This document shows, in pieces, positions 53,534 to 61,769 of a stretch of DNA of 64,000 nt. The first letter of the stretch is position 1. Each line of letters starts with the position of its first letter. This DNA is from Bifidobacterium thermophilum (GTDB lineage Bacteria; Actinomycetota; Actinomycetes; Actinomycetales; Bifidobacteriaceae). The position numbers and the translations under genes are program-made. The stretch lies in contig JGZV01000005.1 of the NCBI GenBank assembly GCA_000741495.1, positions 62,001 to 126,000 on the forward strand, in the 5' to 3' direction. The notes beneath the pieces are model-generated. The model made no database searches. It saw only the letters and a list, made by a program, of their open reading frames with translations, and was not told where the DNA came from.

Positions 53534-53750
53534 TCGCCATCTGACTGAGTTTTTGAGATTCCGCGCTCATGCCATCTCAATCACCTGTCCCGAAATCGTT
53601 GGAATTCCGCGGTTCTCGCGGAGCCAGCCGTAGAGGCGGCCATCCCGATCCCTCAATTTCTCTCGGAATCTGCCTTTCCAGTCGAGATTTTCAGACTGAA
53701 GTCTCAATAACTCGTAAATCAAGCCTTCTGAATCGAGATTTTTAGATTCC

Positions 53751-53798
53751 TCACAAACTGGTTACGCTCATCGCCCTCTCAGCGTAGCCAGTTTGTGA
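53751..53798. repeat. Hairpin H2, same stem as H1
   Basis: TCACAAACTGGTTACGCT (53751-53768) and AGCGTAGCCAGTTTGTGA (53781-53798) pair with one G-T. Together with H1 it brackets a block of about 830 bp. A third half-copy, GCAGCCAGTTTGTG, lies at 54017-54030. Confidence 0.75.
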
Positions 53799-53834
53799 GA
53801 GAAGGGATATGAGGAGCTGACGATACGGCGGTTC

Positions 53835-53980
53835 GCAAAGGAGAGGAGATGGGGATTGCGTAAGGAACGCAAGAAGGGGCGCAGGGATTGCGGAGCGAGG
53901 ACGCGGGGAGTGGCGAAGTGAGGATTGCGAAGCGAGGGTGCGGAGAAAGGCGCGAGGATTGCGGGGCGGAGATGCGATGT
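53835..53980. repeat. Degenerate GGATTGCG tandem repeats
   Basis: The word GGATTGCG recurs at about 53848, 53882, 53921 and 53956, each followed by (G/A)AGCGAGG-like sequence, at 34-39 bp intervals. No gene is seen across it. Confidence 0.55.
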
Positions 53981-54098
53981 ATAGAGATGCGAGTGATTCG
54001 CGCGCGGCCTGTCAGTGCAGCCAGTTTGTGGAATGGGGGACATGTGCGGAGAGCAGCGCATCGGTGCACAGTCCGGTTTGTTGTGTGGCCCTCCGCGG

Positions 54099-55412
54099 CT
54101 ACTCCAGCGGTGTGCGATCCCACTGGTCGGCGCGCGGGATGGTGCGCAGGCTGCGCGAGCTGACAACCAGCAGCGTGCTGACGAGCATCACCGTCCAGAA
54201 CACTAGCATCGTCCCGCTGAATCCGAAAGCGGGCAGCAGACTTCCGGCCGTCGCCGAGCAGAACGCGGATAGTGCCTGCGCCGGAACGGTAAGTGTCACG
54301 GTGATACGCCCCTGCATCGTGTCGGGCGTCTTACCGAAGATGAATCCGAGCTGCAACGCGTTGATGATCGGGAACGGCAGGCACATCACGGCATTGGCGA
54401 TAAGCAGCACCCAGTAGTTGTCGGTCAGCAGCATCGGCAGCGAAGCGATGCAGATGAACACGAATCCGCAGCATGTCACCGGGCCGACCGGCACAGTATC
54501 GTTGATTCGCCCAGCGATGAACGCACCCGCCAGCATCGCGAGGAATACGCCCGTATTCACGAAACCGATGAGCGTCGCGTTCACGCCGGTGCGCATCAGA
54601 TGCAACTGAATCGCATATTGGAAGCCATTGACCCCGAAATTCGCCAGTGCGGACGACAGCATTGTCAGCACCAGCATCCTGCGGTGCAACGACCATGACC
54701 ATCCTTCGGTGAAATCACGGAAAAATGACGCACCGCCCGCTTTTCCACCGTCATCGTCGCTATCGCCGTTGCCGCTATCGCTGCTGTTCCGCGGATTTCC
54801 GCCGACTCGGATGCGTGTCGCAGCCACACCTGCCAGCAGATACATGACCGCCGCCGACAGGAACGGCAGCCACGGGGCGATGCCGAACAACAGTCCGCCG
54901 ACCGGGCTGCCGGCCATATTGATGGTCGCGTCACGACCTTCGTTGAGACTGCGCGCTTTCGGATATGAGCGAATATCGACGATGGATTTGAGCATCGCAT
55001 CCGAGGCGGGGCCAAGGAACCCGTTGACCGCGGATTCGAGCACCGCGATGGCGAGCAGCACGGGGAAGGCCAGCCTGCCGGCCATGAGGAGCGCGGCGAC
55101 TGACCCCCAGCAGATGACGCCCATGGTCGCGTTCACGATGATTAGCGTTTTGCGGTCGTGACGGTCGACGAATGTGCCTCCGAACACGGCGGTCACTTGC
55201 TGCGCGATTGCGGCCAGCGATCCCAACCAACCTGCGGCCGTGGTCGATCCGGTGAGCTTGTAGCCGATCAGGGAGACCGCCAGATACCGCAGGGCTACGC
55301 CGACGGCCGTTGCAGTGTCCGCCGTGAACCACGGCACGTAACCCGGGATATCCCACAGCCTACGTTCGTGCACAGGGGCAGACTGTCGGTGGCAGACCTG
55401 TTGCGCACGCAT
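54099..55412 (-). CDS. MFS-type transporter
   Basis: 437 residues with about twelve hydrophobic helices (YVPWFTADTATAVGVALRYLAVSLIGYKLTG; AVFGGTFVDRHDRKTLIIVNATMGV with the D-R-x-x-R-R-type loop; IGFVNTGVFLAMLAGAFIAGRI). A Asp/Ser/Gly-rich central loop (GNGDSDDDGG) is present. Resembles MFS_3/enterobactin-exporter-like drug efflux proteins. ATG 55412 lies 8 bp after the pgl stop; the reading frame is open inside pgl but those residues are not transporter-like. Substrate unknown; co-transcribed with pgl. Confidence 0.8.
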   Translation of the reverse strand: MRAQQVCHRQSAPVHERRLWDIPGYVPWFTADTATAVGVALRYLAVSLIGYKLTGSTTAAGWLGSLAAIAQQVTAVFGGTFVDRHDRKTLIIVNATMGVICWGSVAALLMAGRLAFPVLLAIAVLESAVNGFLGPASDAMLKSIVDIRSYPKARSLNEGRDATINMAGSPVGGLLFGIAPWLPFLSAAVMYLLAGVAATRIRVGGNPRNSSDSGNGDSDDDGGKAGGASFFRDFTEGWSWSLHRRMLVLTMLSSALANFGVNGFQYAIQLHLMRTGVNATLIGFVNTGVFLAMLAGAFIAGRINDTVPVGPVTCCGFVFICIASLPMLLTDNYWVLLIANAVMCLPFPIINALQLGFIFGKTPDTMQGRITVTLTVPAQALSAFCSATAGSLLPAFGFSGTMLVFWTVMLVSTLLVVSSRSLRTIPRADQWDRTPLE

Positions 55413-55420
55413 CTGGCGCT

Positions 55421-56224
55421 TCACAGCTGTGTGGTGGCGTCGGGGGTGGTGAACCAGACGAGCTCGCCGGTGGCATCTGCGAAGGATGACGGCCATGCTG
55501 GGTCGTTGCGTGTGGCGAATACGTGGGCCAGCGCGTCGGCCTTTCCGGCGCCGGCGGTCAGGAACCACATGCGTCGTGTTTGCGCGAGGAGCGGTGCGGT
55601 CATGCTCAGACGCAACGGCGGCATCTTGGGGGAGTGATTCACGCCGACGACCAGCCGGTCGGTGACGGACACCTCGGTATGCCCCGGGAACAGCGATGCG
55701 TAATGGCCATCCGGACCCATACCCATCACGGCGATATCCATCACCGGTACGACACCCAGCTCGCGGACCAGTTCGCGCTCGTACGCGCGCGCCGCCTCAT
55801 CGAGCAGCGCATCGGTCGTCGTGTCGTCTGCCGCCGCGATATCCGCGGCATTCCGGGTATCCGCTGCCATCTCGTGGATGTTGGTTTCAGGGAGCCGCCC
55901 TTCGGCGACCAGCCGGTCGAGCAGCATGCGGCGGGCCTGCAGCGCGTTGCGGTCGTCGTCATCGGCGGCGACGAATCGTTCGTCCGCCCACCACAGGTGC
56001 ACGCGCGTCCAGTCGATGGTGTCGGTCAACGGGTTGGATGCCATGTATTCCAACGCTTTGATGGTGTCTGAGCCGCCGGTGAGTGCCACATCCACGCGGG
56101 CGCGGGTCTTGCCGCCGGCGAGCCGTTCGCCGAGCAGGTCGGCGATGGCGAGCAGCAGACGTTGCGCACCGGCTTGGGCGACCGCGTCTTTGGTCGGATA
56201 TACCACGAGTGTGCGTTGGACCAT
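55421..56224 (-). CDS. pgl: 6-phosphogluconolactonase
   Basis: 267 residues. Hydrolyses 6-phosphogluconolactone made by Zwf. DevB/SOL family motifs: VALTGGSDTIKALEYM, RVHLWWADERFVAADDDDRN and VMGMGPDGHYASLFPGHTEV. A loop with Asp/Ala repeats near 120-135 is extra. ATG 56224 has AGGAGGAATC; an open extension to 56299 lacks a ribosome site. Confidence 0.94.
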   Translation of the reverse strand: MVQRTLVVYPTKDAVAQAGAQRLLLAIADLLGERLAGGKTRARVDVALTGGSDTIKALEYMASNPLTDTIDWTRVHLWWADERFVAADDDDRNALQARRMLLDRLVAEGRLPETNIHEMAADTRNAADIAAADDTTTDALLDEAARAYERELVRELGVVPVMDIAVMGMGPDGHYASLFPGHTEVSVTDRLVVGVNHSPKMPPLRLSMTAPLLAQTRRMWFLTAGAGKADALAHVFATRNDPAWPSSFADATGELVWFTTPDATTQL

Positions 56225-56331
56225 GATTCCTCCTGATTCCGCGTGCCTCATACCAACGGTTGCGTTCGGCGGGCATGTTTTCAATCTTCTAGCCAGCATA
56301 GTCGCAGCGCGGTAACCGGGCGGGTGACTGG

Positions 56332-56595
56332 ATGCGTGACTGTCTTCGTGGGACCGCCGGATCGCAGCACATCCCCAACAGGTGGACGCTTGAAGGCCCG
56401 GTCGATCTGCAAGCGCAGGCAGACTGGTATCGCAGCCTGTTCGACGCGATGGCCTCGCGCGACTGGATTCGCGGCTGCGTGCTGTGGAGCTGGCCGCCGG
56501 TCCTGTACAGCGCCGACGCTGCAGCCTCCGACCGCTACTACGAGTTCTACAACAAACCCGCCGAATCCGTGATCCGCGAGGCGTTCGCCCACTGA
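56332..56595 (+). pseudogene. C-terminal fragment of a glycoside hydrolase
   Basis: The plus-strand frame encodes RWTLEGPVDLQAQADWYRSL, RDWIRGCVLWSWPPVLYSAD and YYEFYNKPAESVIREAFAH, which resembles the end of GH113/GH5-like TIM-barrel hydrolases (strand 8 and last helix). The catalytic part is absent and no ribosome site precedes the first ATG, so this is a remnant left between pgl and opcA. A strong hairpin follows at 56638-56689. Confidence 0.6.
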
Positions 56596-56637
56596 TTGGC
56601 GATGGAAGAGCGGGTTGATTATGCCGCTACATACCAA

Positions 56638-56689
56638 GAACGCCCGGTCATACAACACTTGCTCATCAGTGCTATACGACCGGGCGTTC
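56638..56689. terminator. Bidirectional terminator
   Basis: GAACGCCCGGTC (56638-56649) pairs with GACCGGGCGTTC (56678-56689), further extended by CATAC/GTATA-like pairing. It ends opcA on the minus strand and the remnant on the plus strand. Confidence 0.75.
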
Positions 56690-56729
56690 CTGAGCCAGCA
56701 TGCCTTACGCGGCAGAAATCCTGTCCGGC

Positions 56730-57725
56730 TCAGTGCCAGATCAGATCCCAGCCTTTGTTGATGACGTCTGCGTAGACCTCGTCGGGGTCCATGCGGCGCA
56801 GCTCCTCGGTCAGGCAGTCTTCGAGCGTACGCACCGGCACGCTGATCGGCTGCGGGGTCTGCCCGGGAACGCTGATGATCGACTGGTCCTCGTGCGGGCG
56901 TTCCAGCGACAGCACGCCGCCGTCCTGGCGGGTCAGATACACGCCGGTGACCGCCTCAGCATGCTCGTCGGCTTCGAAATCAACCGGCACGTTGAGCTTG
57001 AGCCGCAGCCACGCGCACAGCAGGTCCGCGGGCAGGAAGTCGTTCGGTGCGGTGACGCGGGCGCGCACGATCGGGATGTGCGGCGGCTGGTCGACCATGG
57101 AAGCGAGCATGGCACGCCACACGGTCAGACGCGTCCACGACAGGTCCACATCCTGGGCGGACCAGTTGCGACGGAGCCGTTCGATGGTGGCTTCCGGGTT
57201 GCTGGAACGCATCGCGTCAGTGATACGGCTTGACGCCATGGCGCCCAACAGGTCCTTCGACGGGTTGGACGGCGGATTCGTCGGCCACCAGGCCACGACC
57301 GGCGCATCCGGCACGAGCAGCGGGATGACCAGCGTGTCGAGATGGTCGACCAAGCCGTTGCGAGGGCGGAGCACAATCACTTCGCCGGCGCCTGCGTCCG
57401 CGCCGAATCGCACTTGCGCATCGAGATTAGATTCGTCGGCAGTCTTGGTGCTGGAGCCTTCGCCGTCAGTGCCATCTTCGCCTTCAGCTGACACCGCACC
57501 AGAAGCGATGGTGGTGTGCGTGTTCGGCACAATCGCAATCACGCGGCAAGGATGCTCACGGCTCGCCGCATTCGCGACTTCCAGCGAGTTCTCAAGCTCA
57601 GCATCGTCGGTACGAATCAGCAGCGTGAGCACGCGCCCGGTCGCCGACTCGCCGCGCTCCTCATGCAGTTCGTCGATTTTCGCGGAGATTTCGCGGGTTC
57701 GTGTATTAGGCAGGTCGATAATCAT
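56730..57725 (-). CDS. opcA: Glucose-6-phosphate dehydrogenase assembly protein OpcA
   Basis: 331 residues. OpcA is the actinobacterial/cyanobacterial partner of Zwf, needed for full enzyme activity. Recognisable are VVAWWPTNPPSNPSKDLLGAMASSRITD, WSAQDVDLSWTRLTVWRAMLA and SVPVRTLEDCLTEELRRMDPDEVYADV. A Glu/Asp/Ser-rich stretch (about 80-105) is a linker. The ATG overlaps the zwf stop (ATGA), so the two are translationally coupled. Confidence 0.93.
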   Translation of the reverse strand: MIIDLPNTRTREISAKIDELHEERGESATGRVLTLLIRTDDAELENSLEVANAASREHPCRVIAIVPNTHTTIASGAVSAEGEDGTDGEGSSTKTADESNLDAQVRFGADAGAGEVIVLRPRNGLVDHLDTLVIPLLVPDAPVVAWWPTNPPSNPSKDLLGAMASSRITDAMRSSNPEATIERLRRNWSAQDVDLSWTRLTVWRAMLASMVDQPPHIPIVRARVTAPNDFLPADLLCAWLRLKLNVPVDFEADEHAEAVTGVYLTRQDGGVLSLERPHEDQSIISVPGQTPQPISVPVRTLEDCLTEELRRMDPDEVYADVINKGWDLIWH

Positions 57726-59260
57726 GGCATCCTCCAATGGCGGCCGTCACGGGCCAGCATCTCATCGGCTTCCGCCGGGCCCCACGTGCCGGCACGATAC
57801 GGCTGCGGCTGGCCGAGCGTCGACCAGAACTGTTCGATCGGGTCGAGGATCTTCCAGCTCAGATCCACTTCCTCCGTGGTCGGGAACAGCGGCGGATCGC
57901 CGAGCAGCACGTCAAGAATCAGGCGCTCGTAAGCTTCGGGGGAGCTTTCAGTGAAGGAACGGCCATAGCTGAAGTCCATGGACACGTCGCGCACTTCCAT
58001 CGCGGAGCCGCCGGGGACTTTCGCACCGAACCGCATGGTCACGCCCTCGTCCGGCTGCACACGAATCACGACCGCATTGCTGCCGAGCTCGCGGACCGCG
58101 GTCTGCTCGAACGGCAGGTGCGGGGCGCGCTTGAACACGACGGCGATTTCGGTGACACGCTTGCCCAGACGCTTGCCGGTACGCAGGTAGAACGGGACGC
58201 CGGCCCAGCGGCGGGTGTCCACGTCGAGGCGAATCGCAGCATACGTTTCAGTGGTGCTTGACTTGTCGATGCCTTTTTCGTCCAGATAGCCGACCACTTC
58301 GTGCGAACCCTGCCAGCCGCGGGCGTACTGGCCGCGCGCGGTGTGAGCGCGCAAGTCCTTCGGCAGGCGGACAGCGGACAGCACCTTGGTCTTCTCAGCC
58401 GTCAGATCCTGTGCGGAGAAGCTGACCGGCTCCTCCATCGCGGTGAGCGCCATGAGCTGCAGCAGATGGTTCTGGATGACGTCACGTGCGGCGCCGATGC
58501 CGTCATAGTAGCCGGCGCGGCCGCCGATGCCGATATCCTCGGCCATCGTAATCTGCACATGATCGACGTAGTTCGAATTCCAGATCGGCTCGTACATCTC
58601 GTTCGCGAAGCGCAGCGCGAGAATGTTCTGCACGGTTTCCTTGCCGAGATAATGGTCGATGCGGAACACCGAGCTCGGGTCGAAGACCTCGGATACCACG
58701 CGGTCAAGCTCGCGGGCGCTTTCCAGGTCATGGCCGAACGGCTTCTCGATGATCACGCGACGCCACGCGCCCTCGGTGGAGCGTGACAGGCCGGATGCAG
58801 CGAGTTGCTTGGACACGAGCGGGAACGCGCGTGGCGGCACCGACATGTAGAAGGCGTGATTGCCTTGCGTGCCGCGGTCGCGGTCAAGCTCCTGCACAGT
58901 GTTGCTCAGCCGTTCGAACGCCGCCGGGTCGTCGAAGGTACCCTGCACGAAGCGGATGCCCTTGGCGAGGTTATCCCACGTGGATTCCTTGAACGGGGTG
59001 CGGCAGCGGGCCTTGACTGCCTGCTTGACGAATTCGATGAAATGCTCGTTGGTCCAGTCGCGGCGGGCGAATCCGGTCAGTCCGAAGCTCGGCGGCAGCA
59101 GGCCGCGGTTCGCCAAATCGTAGACGGCTGGCAGGAGCTTCTTCTGAGCCAGATCACCGGTCACGCCGAAAATCACCAGACTGCACGGGCCGGCGATGCG
59201 CGGGAGACGCAGGTCGCGCGGGTCGCGCAGCGGGTTGGTCCAGGTTGGTGTGTTGCTCAT
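57722..59260 (-). CDS. zwf: Glucose-6-phosphate 1-dehydrogenase
   Basis: 512 residues. First step of the oxidative pentose-phosphate pathway, making NADPH. SLVIFGVTGDLAQKKLLPAVYDLANRGLL is the cofactor site (GxxGDLxxKK), EKPFGHDLESA and FRIDHYLGKETVQNILALRFAN the substrate and catalytic-His site. Start uncertain: ATGs at 59272, 59269 and 59260 lie close together without a clear ribosome site; 59260 (MSNTPTWTNPL) is used here. The divergent gap to mtnN holds palindrome repeats. Confidence 0.95.
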   Translation of the reverse strand: MSNTPTWTNPLRDPRDLRLPRIAGPCSLVIFGVTGDLAQKKLLPAVYDLANRGLLPPSFGLTGFARRDWTNEHFIEFVKQAVKARCRTPFKESTWDNLAKGIRFVQGTFDDPAAFERLSNTVQELDRDRGTQGNHAFYMSVPPRAFPLVSKQLAASGLSRSTEGAWRRVIIEKPFGHDLESARELDRVVSEVFDPSSVFRIDHYLGKETVQNILALRFANEMYEPIWNSNYVDHVQITMAEDIGIGGRAGYYDGIGAARDVIQNHLLQLMALTAMEEPVSFSAQDLTAEKTKVLSAVRLPKDLRAHTARGQYARGWQGSHEVVGYLDEKGIDKSSTTETYAAIRLDVDTRRWAGVPFYLRTGKRLGKRVTEIAVVFKRAPHLPFEQTAVRELGSNAVVIRVQPDEGVTMRFGAKVPGGSAMEVRDVSMDFSYGRSFTESSPEAYERLILDVLLGDPPLFPTTEEVDLSWKILDPIEQFWSTLGQPQPYRAGTWGPAEADEMLARDGRHWRMP

Positions 59261-59387
59261 AGTTGCCATCATACGTGTGGGGGAGGTGTTTGGTTTCGTG
59301 GCCGCCCGCGCTGCGATGCCGATTTCACGACTGGCGTATCGCGCCAAACTGGCCGGTGGCGGTGCGGCGGTGGGATATCGCACTGTT

Positions 59388-59560
59388 GTGTGACTGCCCA
59401 GTCGCATGGCTGCCAGGTGCCGGCGGATTTTGGTTCTACGGCCGGGGTATCTCTCCGCTGTGCGACTGTCGTGTCGCAGGGCGGCCGGATATCACCGGGT
59501 CACGGCTCTGCCATCAGGCTATCTGCTTGTTGTGCGACTGCCGCGTCGCACAACGGCCAG
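59388..59560. repeat. 72-73 bp periodic palindrome family, locus 7 (three units)
   Basis: Cores GTGTGACTGCCCAGTCGCAT (59388), GTGCGACTGTCGTGTCGCAG (59460) and GTGCGACTGCCGCGTCGCAC (59532) are exactly 72 bp apart. They occupy the zwf-mtnN divergent intergenic region, followed by GGCTGCCAGG, GGCGGCCGGATA and AACGGCCAGG. Confidence 0.85.
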
Positions 59561-59637
59561 GTCTCGTCCGCCATCCGCCCGCCGCCTGCCATGTCGGCCG
59601 CCCGCCGAATGTCGCAACCGTGGCCGACGATCGGTGT

Positions 59638-60423
59638 ATGGAGACTCATCATCGCATTGCGGTGCTGTGTGCGCTGCCGCAGGAAGCTGAACCCATCATC
59701 GAGGGCTTGCATGGAATCGAGCGCAGCAGTCGGTACGGTACGGATCTGGTCACCGGGCAGCTTGGCGAGGTGTCTGTCGTCGTGTGCGTGGGCGGTATGG
59801 GGAAGGTCGCAGCAGGCGCCGCCGCCCAGATGCTCATCTGTGAATATCATCCGGAAGCCCTGATATTCAGCGGTATTGCGGGCAGTCTCAACCCGCTGCT
59901 GGAGGTCGGGGATATTGTGGTCGGCGGTTCGCTGGTGTATCTGGAGACCAATAACGACATCATCGCCGAATGCGATCCCTTCTTGCACACGTATGCGTCC
60001 GATGACCGTCTTTGTACGCTTGCCTGCCAAGTTCTGGACAGGCAGGGGTACCGCCGTGTGCCGTCGCTCGCTGAGATGGGCGATGTCGCCGCTGCTGGCG
60101 CGGCCGTCGCTGACAATGGTTCTGGCCGCCGGTACGTGTGTGGCACGATTGCGACCAGTGACCAGTTCAACACCGATCCCGACGTACTAGAGCGCACCCG
60201 CCGCGTCTGGCATGGCGACTGCGAGGAGATGGAAGGCGCGGCGGCCGCCCACGTGTGCGCCAAGAACCGCGTGCCCTTCCTGGCCGTGCGTGCGATGAGC
60301 AACCGCTGCGGCGAGGCCTACGAAGACCTCAACCGTCACCAGTCGGACATGACACTCGCCGCCCGCAACGCCGGGGCGGCGGTCCTGGCAGTCTTACATG
60401 CGGCGCAAATCCACCACGAGTAA
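59638..60423 (+). CDS. mtnN: 5'-methylthioadenosine/S-adenosylhomocysteine nucleosidase
   Basis: 261 residues. Cleaves adenine from MTA and SAH. MTAN-family signatures: IAVLCALPQEAEPIIEGL, VVVCVGGMGKVAAGAAAQML, IFSGIAGSLNPLLEVGDIVVG, GTIATSDQF, and EMEGAAAAHVCAKNRVPFLAVRAMSN with the catalytic Glu and later Asp-type region. An insertion of about 25 residues (VPSLAEMGDVAAAGAAVADNGSG) precedes the GTIATSDQF block. ATG 59638 has no strong ribosome site; upstream open frame contains only repeat DNA. Confidence 0.9.
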   Translation: METHHRIAVLCALPQEAEPIIEGLHGIERSSRYGTDLVTGQLGEVSVVVCVGGMGKVAAGAAAQMLICEYHPEALIFSGIAGSLNPLLEVGDIVVGGSLVYLETNNDIIAECDPFLHTYASDDRLCTLACQVLDRQGYRRVPSLAEMGDVAAAGAAVADNGSGRRYVCGTIATSDQFNTDPDVLERTRRVWHGDCEEMEGAAAAHVCAKNRVPFLAVRAMSNRCGEAYEDLNRHQSDMTLAARNAGAAVLAVLHAAQIHHE

Positions 60424-60520
60424 GCCAGACCCTGCGGAATCATCCGAAATCCGTCACGCATAAGCCGGGTTCCCGCAACATCGCCGGGAATCCACCACGC
60501 GCTACCTCCTATTTGGCCGG

Positions 60521-61192
60521 TCACCGCGGGATGCGTAGAATCTGGTAGGCATATGCGCAGGCGGTGCCATAGGACGGGGTGATGGTGACGATGCGGGTGG
60601 TATCGTGGCCGTCCGAGTCGATGCTCAACGTGGTTTGCTTCACCCGCTTGTCGTCGCACCGTACGGTATCGCGTTTCGCGGTGGTGCCGATTTCGAAATC
60701 CGCCGTCAGATTGCCTGTGCCGATGCAGTACACCGTCAGCTGATACGTGCCCGCCTCGATCTGAAGGTTTTCCACATTGCGCGCGACATTGGGTTGCCGC
60801 AATCCGTATGTTCCGGCGGAATAGCTGGGTGATGGGCCGAATTGCGCGGCAAGCTCCGCACCTGCGGACTGGCTGTCGCCGTTATTGATTGCCTGCTTGC
60901 CGGCGTCGAGCGACTCTTCGATCTGTCGCGTATATGATGCCGGAAGCTCCGGAGCCGGCCTTTGTTTGCCGCCGGTGCTTCCTTCCGTCGCGCCGCTTGG
61001 TGAAGCTGACGGGCTCGCCGCTGAGGAAGTCTGCTCTTTCGAGGCATGTGCGCTTTGCCCGCCGCGCTCGCCTTGTCCGCCGATCAGACTCGTCAGCGCG
61101 ACCGTCGCCGCGATGATCATCGCGGCGACGACTACCGCCGCCAAAGACGCACGAATCGCCCTGTTGCGGTTGTTGCTGTGTTTATCGTCCAT
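60521..61192 (-). CDS. Membrane-anchored secreted protein of unknown function
   Basis: 223 residues. A short cytoplasmic start (MDDKHSNNRNRAIRAS), one helix (LAAVVVAAMIIAATVALTSLI), a Ser/Gly/Thr/Pro-rich linker (about 40-85), then an extracellular domain with two Cys (TVYCIGTGN; DTVRCDDK) and a third in the C-terminal YGTACAYAY. The beta-rich pattern QIEAGTYQLTVYCIGTGNLTADFEIGTTAKRDTVRC hints at a small carbohydrate- or ligand-binding-like sandwich, but no family was recognised. ATG 61192 follows GGGGTCGGAG; the open frame to 61297 lacks a ribosome site. Confidence 0.7.
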   Translation of the reverse strand: MDDKHSNNRNRAIRASLAAVVVAAMIIAATVALTSLIGGQGERGGQSAHASKEQTSSAASPSASPSGATEGSTGGKQRPAPELPASYTRQIEESLDAGKQAINNGDSQSAGAELAAQFGPSPSYSAGTYGLRQPNVARNVENLQIEAGTYQLTVYCIGTGNLTADFEIGTTAKRDTVRCDDKRVKQTTLSIDSDGHDTTRIVTITPSYGTACAYAYQILRIPR

Positions 61193-61586
61193 CTCCGACC
61201 CCCACTTCGTACTTCGGTTGTCGCAACAATCCTCGGTGATTGTCGCTGTGAACATACCGTGGTTGTCACGATAGTCCCCCCGCAGTCCGCGTCGCAAGAC
61301 TCGCCTCGCTTCTTGTCATGCTTATTTGTGTTGTGCAGATTCGCTGTCATCAGTCAGGAACCCGGCAAAATCGCAACAAATCGCCCAACAGCCATCAGGC
61401 GGAAGGGAAGGGGGAGTTCTCATCACTCTTGATACAGATGTGCGGTCATCCTTGCCGCGTTTTGTATCATTTATTGTATCAACGCAGTTTGGGGAAGCAG
61501 TCTCATACGTGGCAGATTGGCGACAATCCTTGTAGGGATCTGCGGTATGCGCGGCGAATCTGCGCCGCATGTGAACTCTGAGAAAG
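61193..61586. other. Intergenic region without recognised features
   Basis: Between the secreted-protein gene and tRNA-Lys (both minus strand). I see no gene, repeat unit or clear promoter pair here; short open frames lack ribosome sites. Confidence 0.5.
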
Positions 61587-61661
61587 TGCCCCCCCGTGGG
61601 ACTCGAACCCACAACCCACGACTTAAAAGGACGCTGCTCTAACCAATTGAGCTAGAGGGGC
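61587..61661 (-). tRNA. tRNA-Lys (anticodon TTT)
   Basis: Cloverleaf on the minus strand: acceptor start GCCCCTC, D arm GCTC...GAGC, anticodon loop CTTTTAA (TTT), T arm GTGGG-TTCGAGT-CCCAC. The 3' acceptor strand has seven G before the final CA, one more than needed to pair with GCCCCTC, and the anticodon stem has one T-T mismatch. CCA is not encoded. The extra G may be a homopolymer error. Confidence 0.88.
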
Positions 61662-61717
61662 AACAAACGGTATTGTACACCATGGCTCGACCGGCACGCC
61701 GTGTCACGGCTTGTCGC

Positions 61718-61764
61718 GGACTGTCGGCCGCGTCCCACGTGGTTCAGGATACGGCCGACAGTCC
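61718..61764 (-). terminator. Hairpin downstream of the glutaredoxin-like gene
   Basis: GGACTGTCGGCCG (61718-61730) pairs perfectly with CGGCCGACAGTCC (61752-61764), directly after the minus-strand stop at 61770. Confidence 0.75.
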
Positions 61765-61769
61765 ACGCT

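Larger units (their letters stand above)
53005..53750. other. Non-coding block between two matching hairpins; contains copy 2 of the dispersed element
   Basis: No gene supported. The left part (53075-53349) is full of GGGAGTT/CTCCC words and is collinear with 5370-5566. The right part (53440-53750) is AT-richer and repeats GAGATTTTTAGA-like words (53495, 53685, 53735), including a near-perfect inverted repeat at 53488-53533. The base composition differs from the surrounding coding DNA. Confidence 0.5.

Noticed and set aside
53343..53633. 96-codon plus-strand frame in the block after gnd
   Set aside because: Lies across dispersed repeats and inverted repeats, lacks a ribosome site and any recognisable domain.
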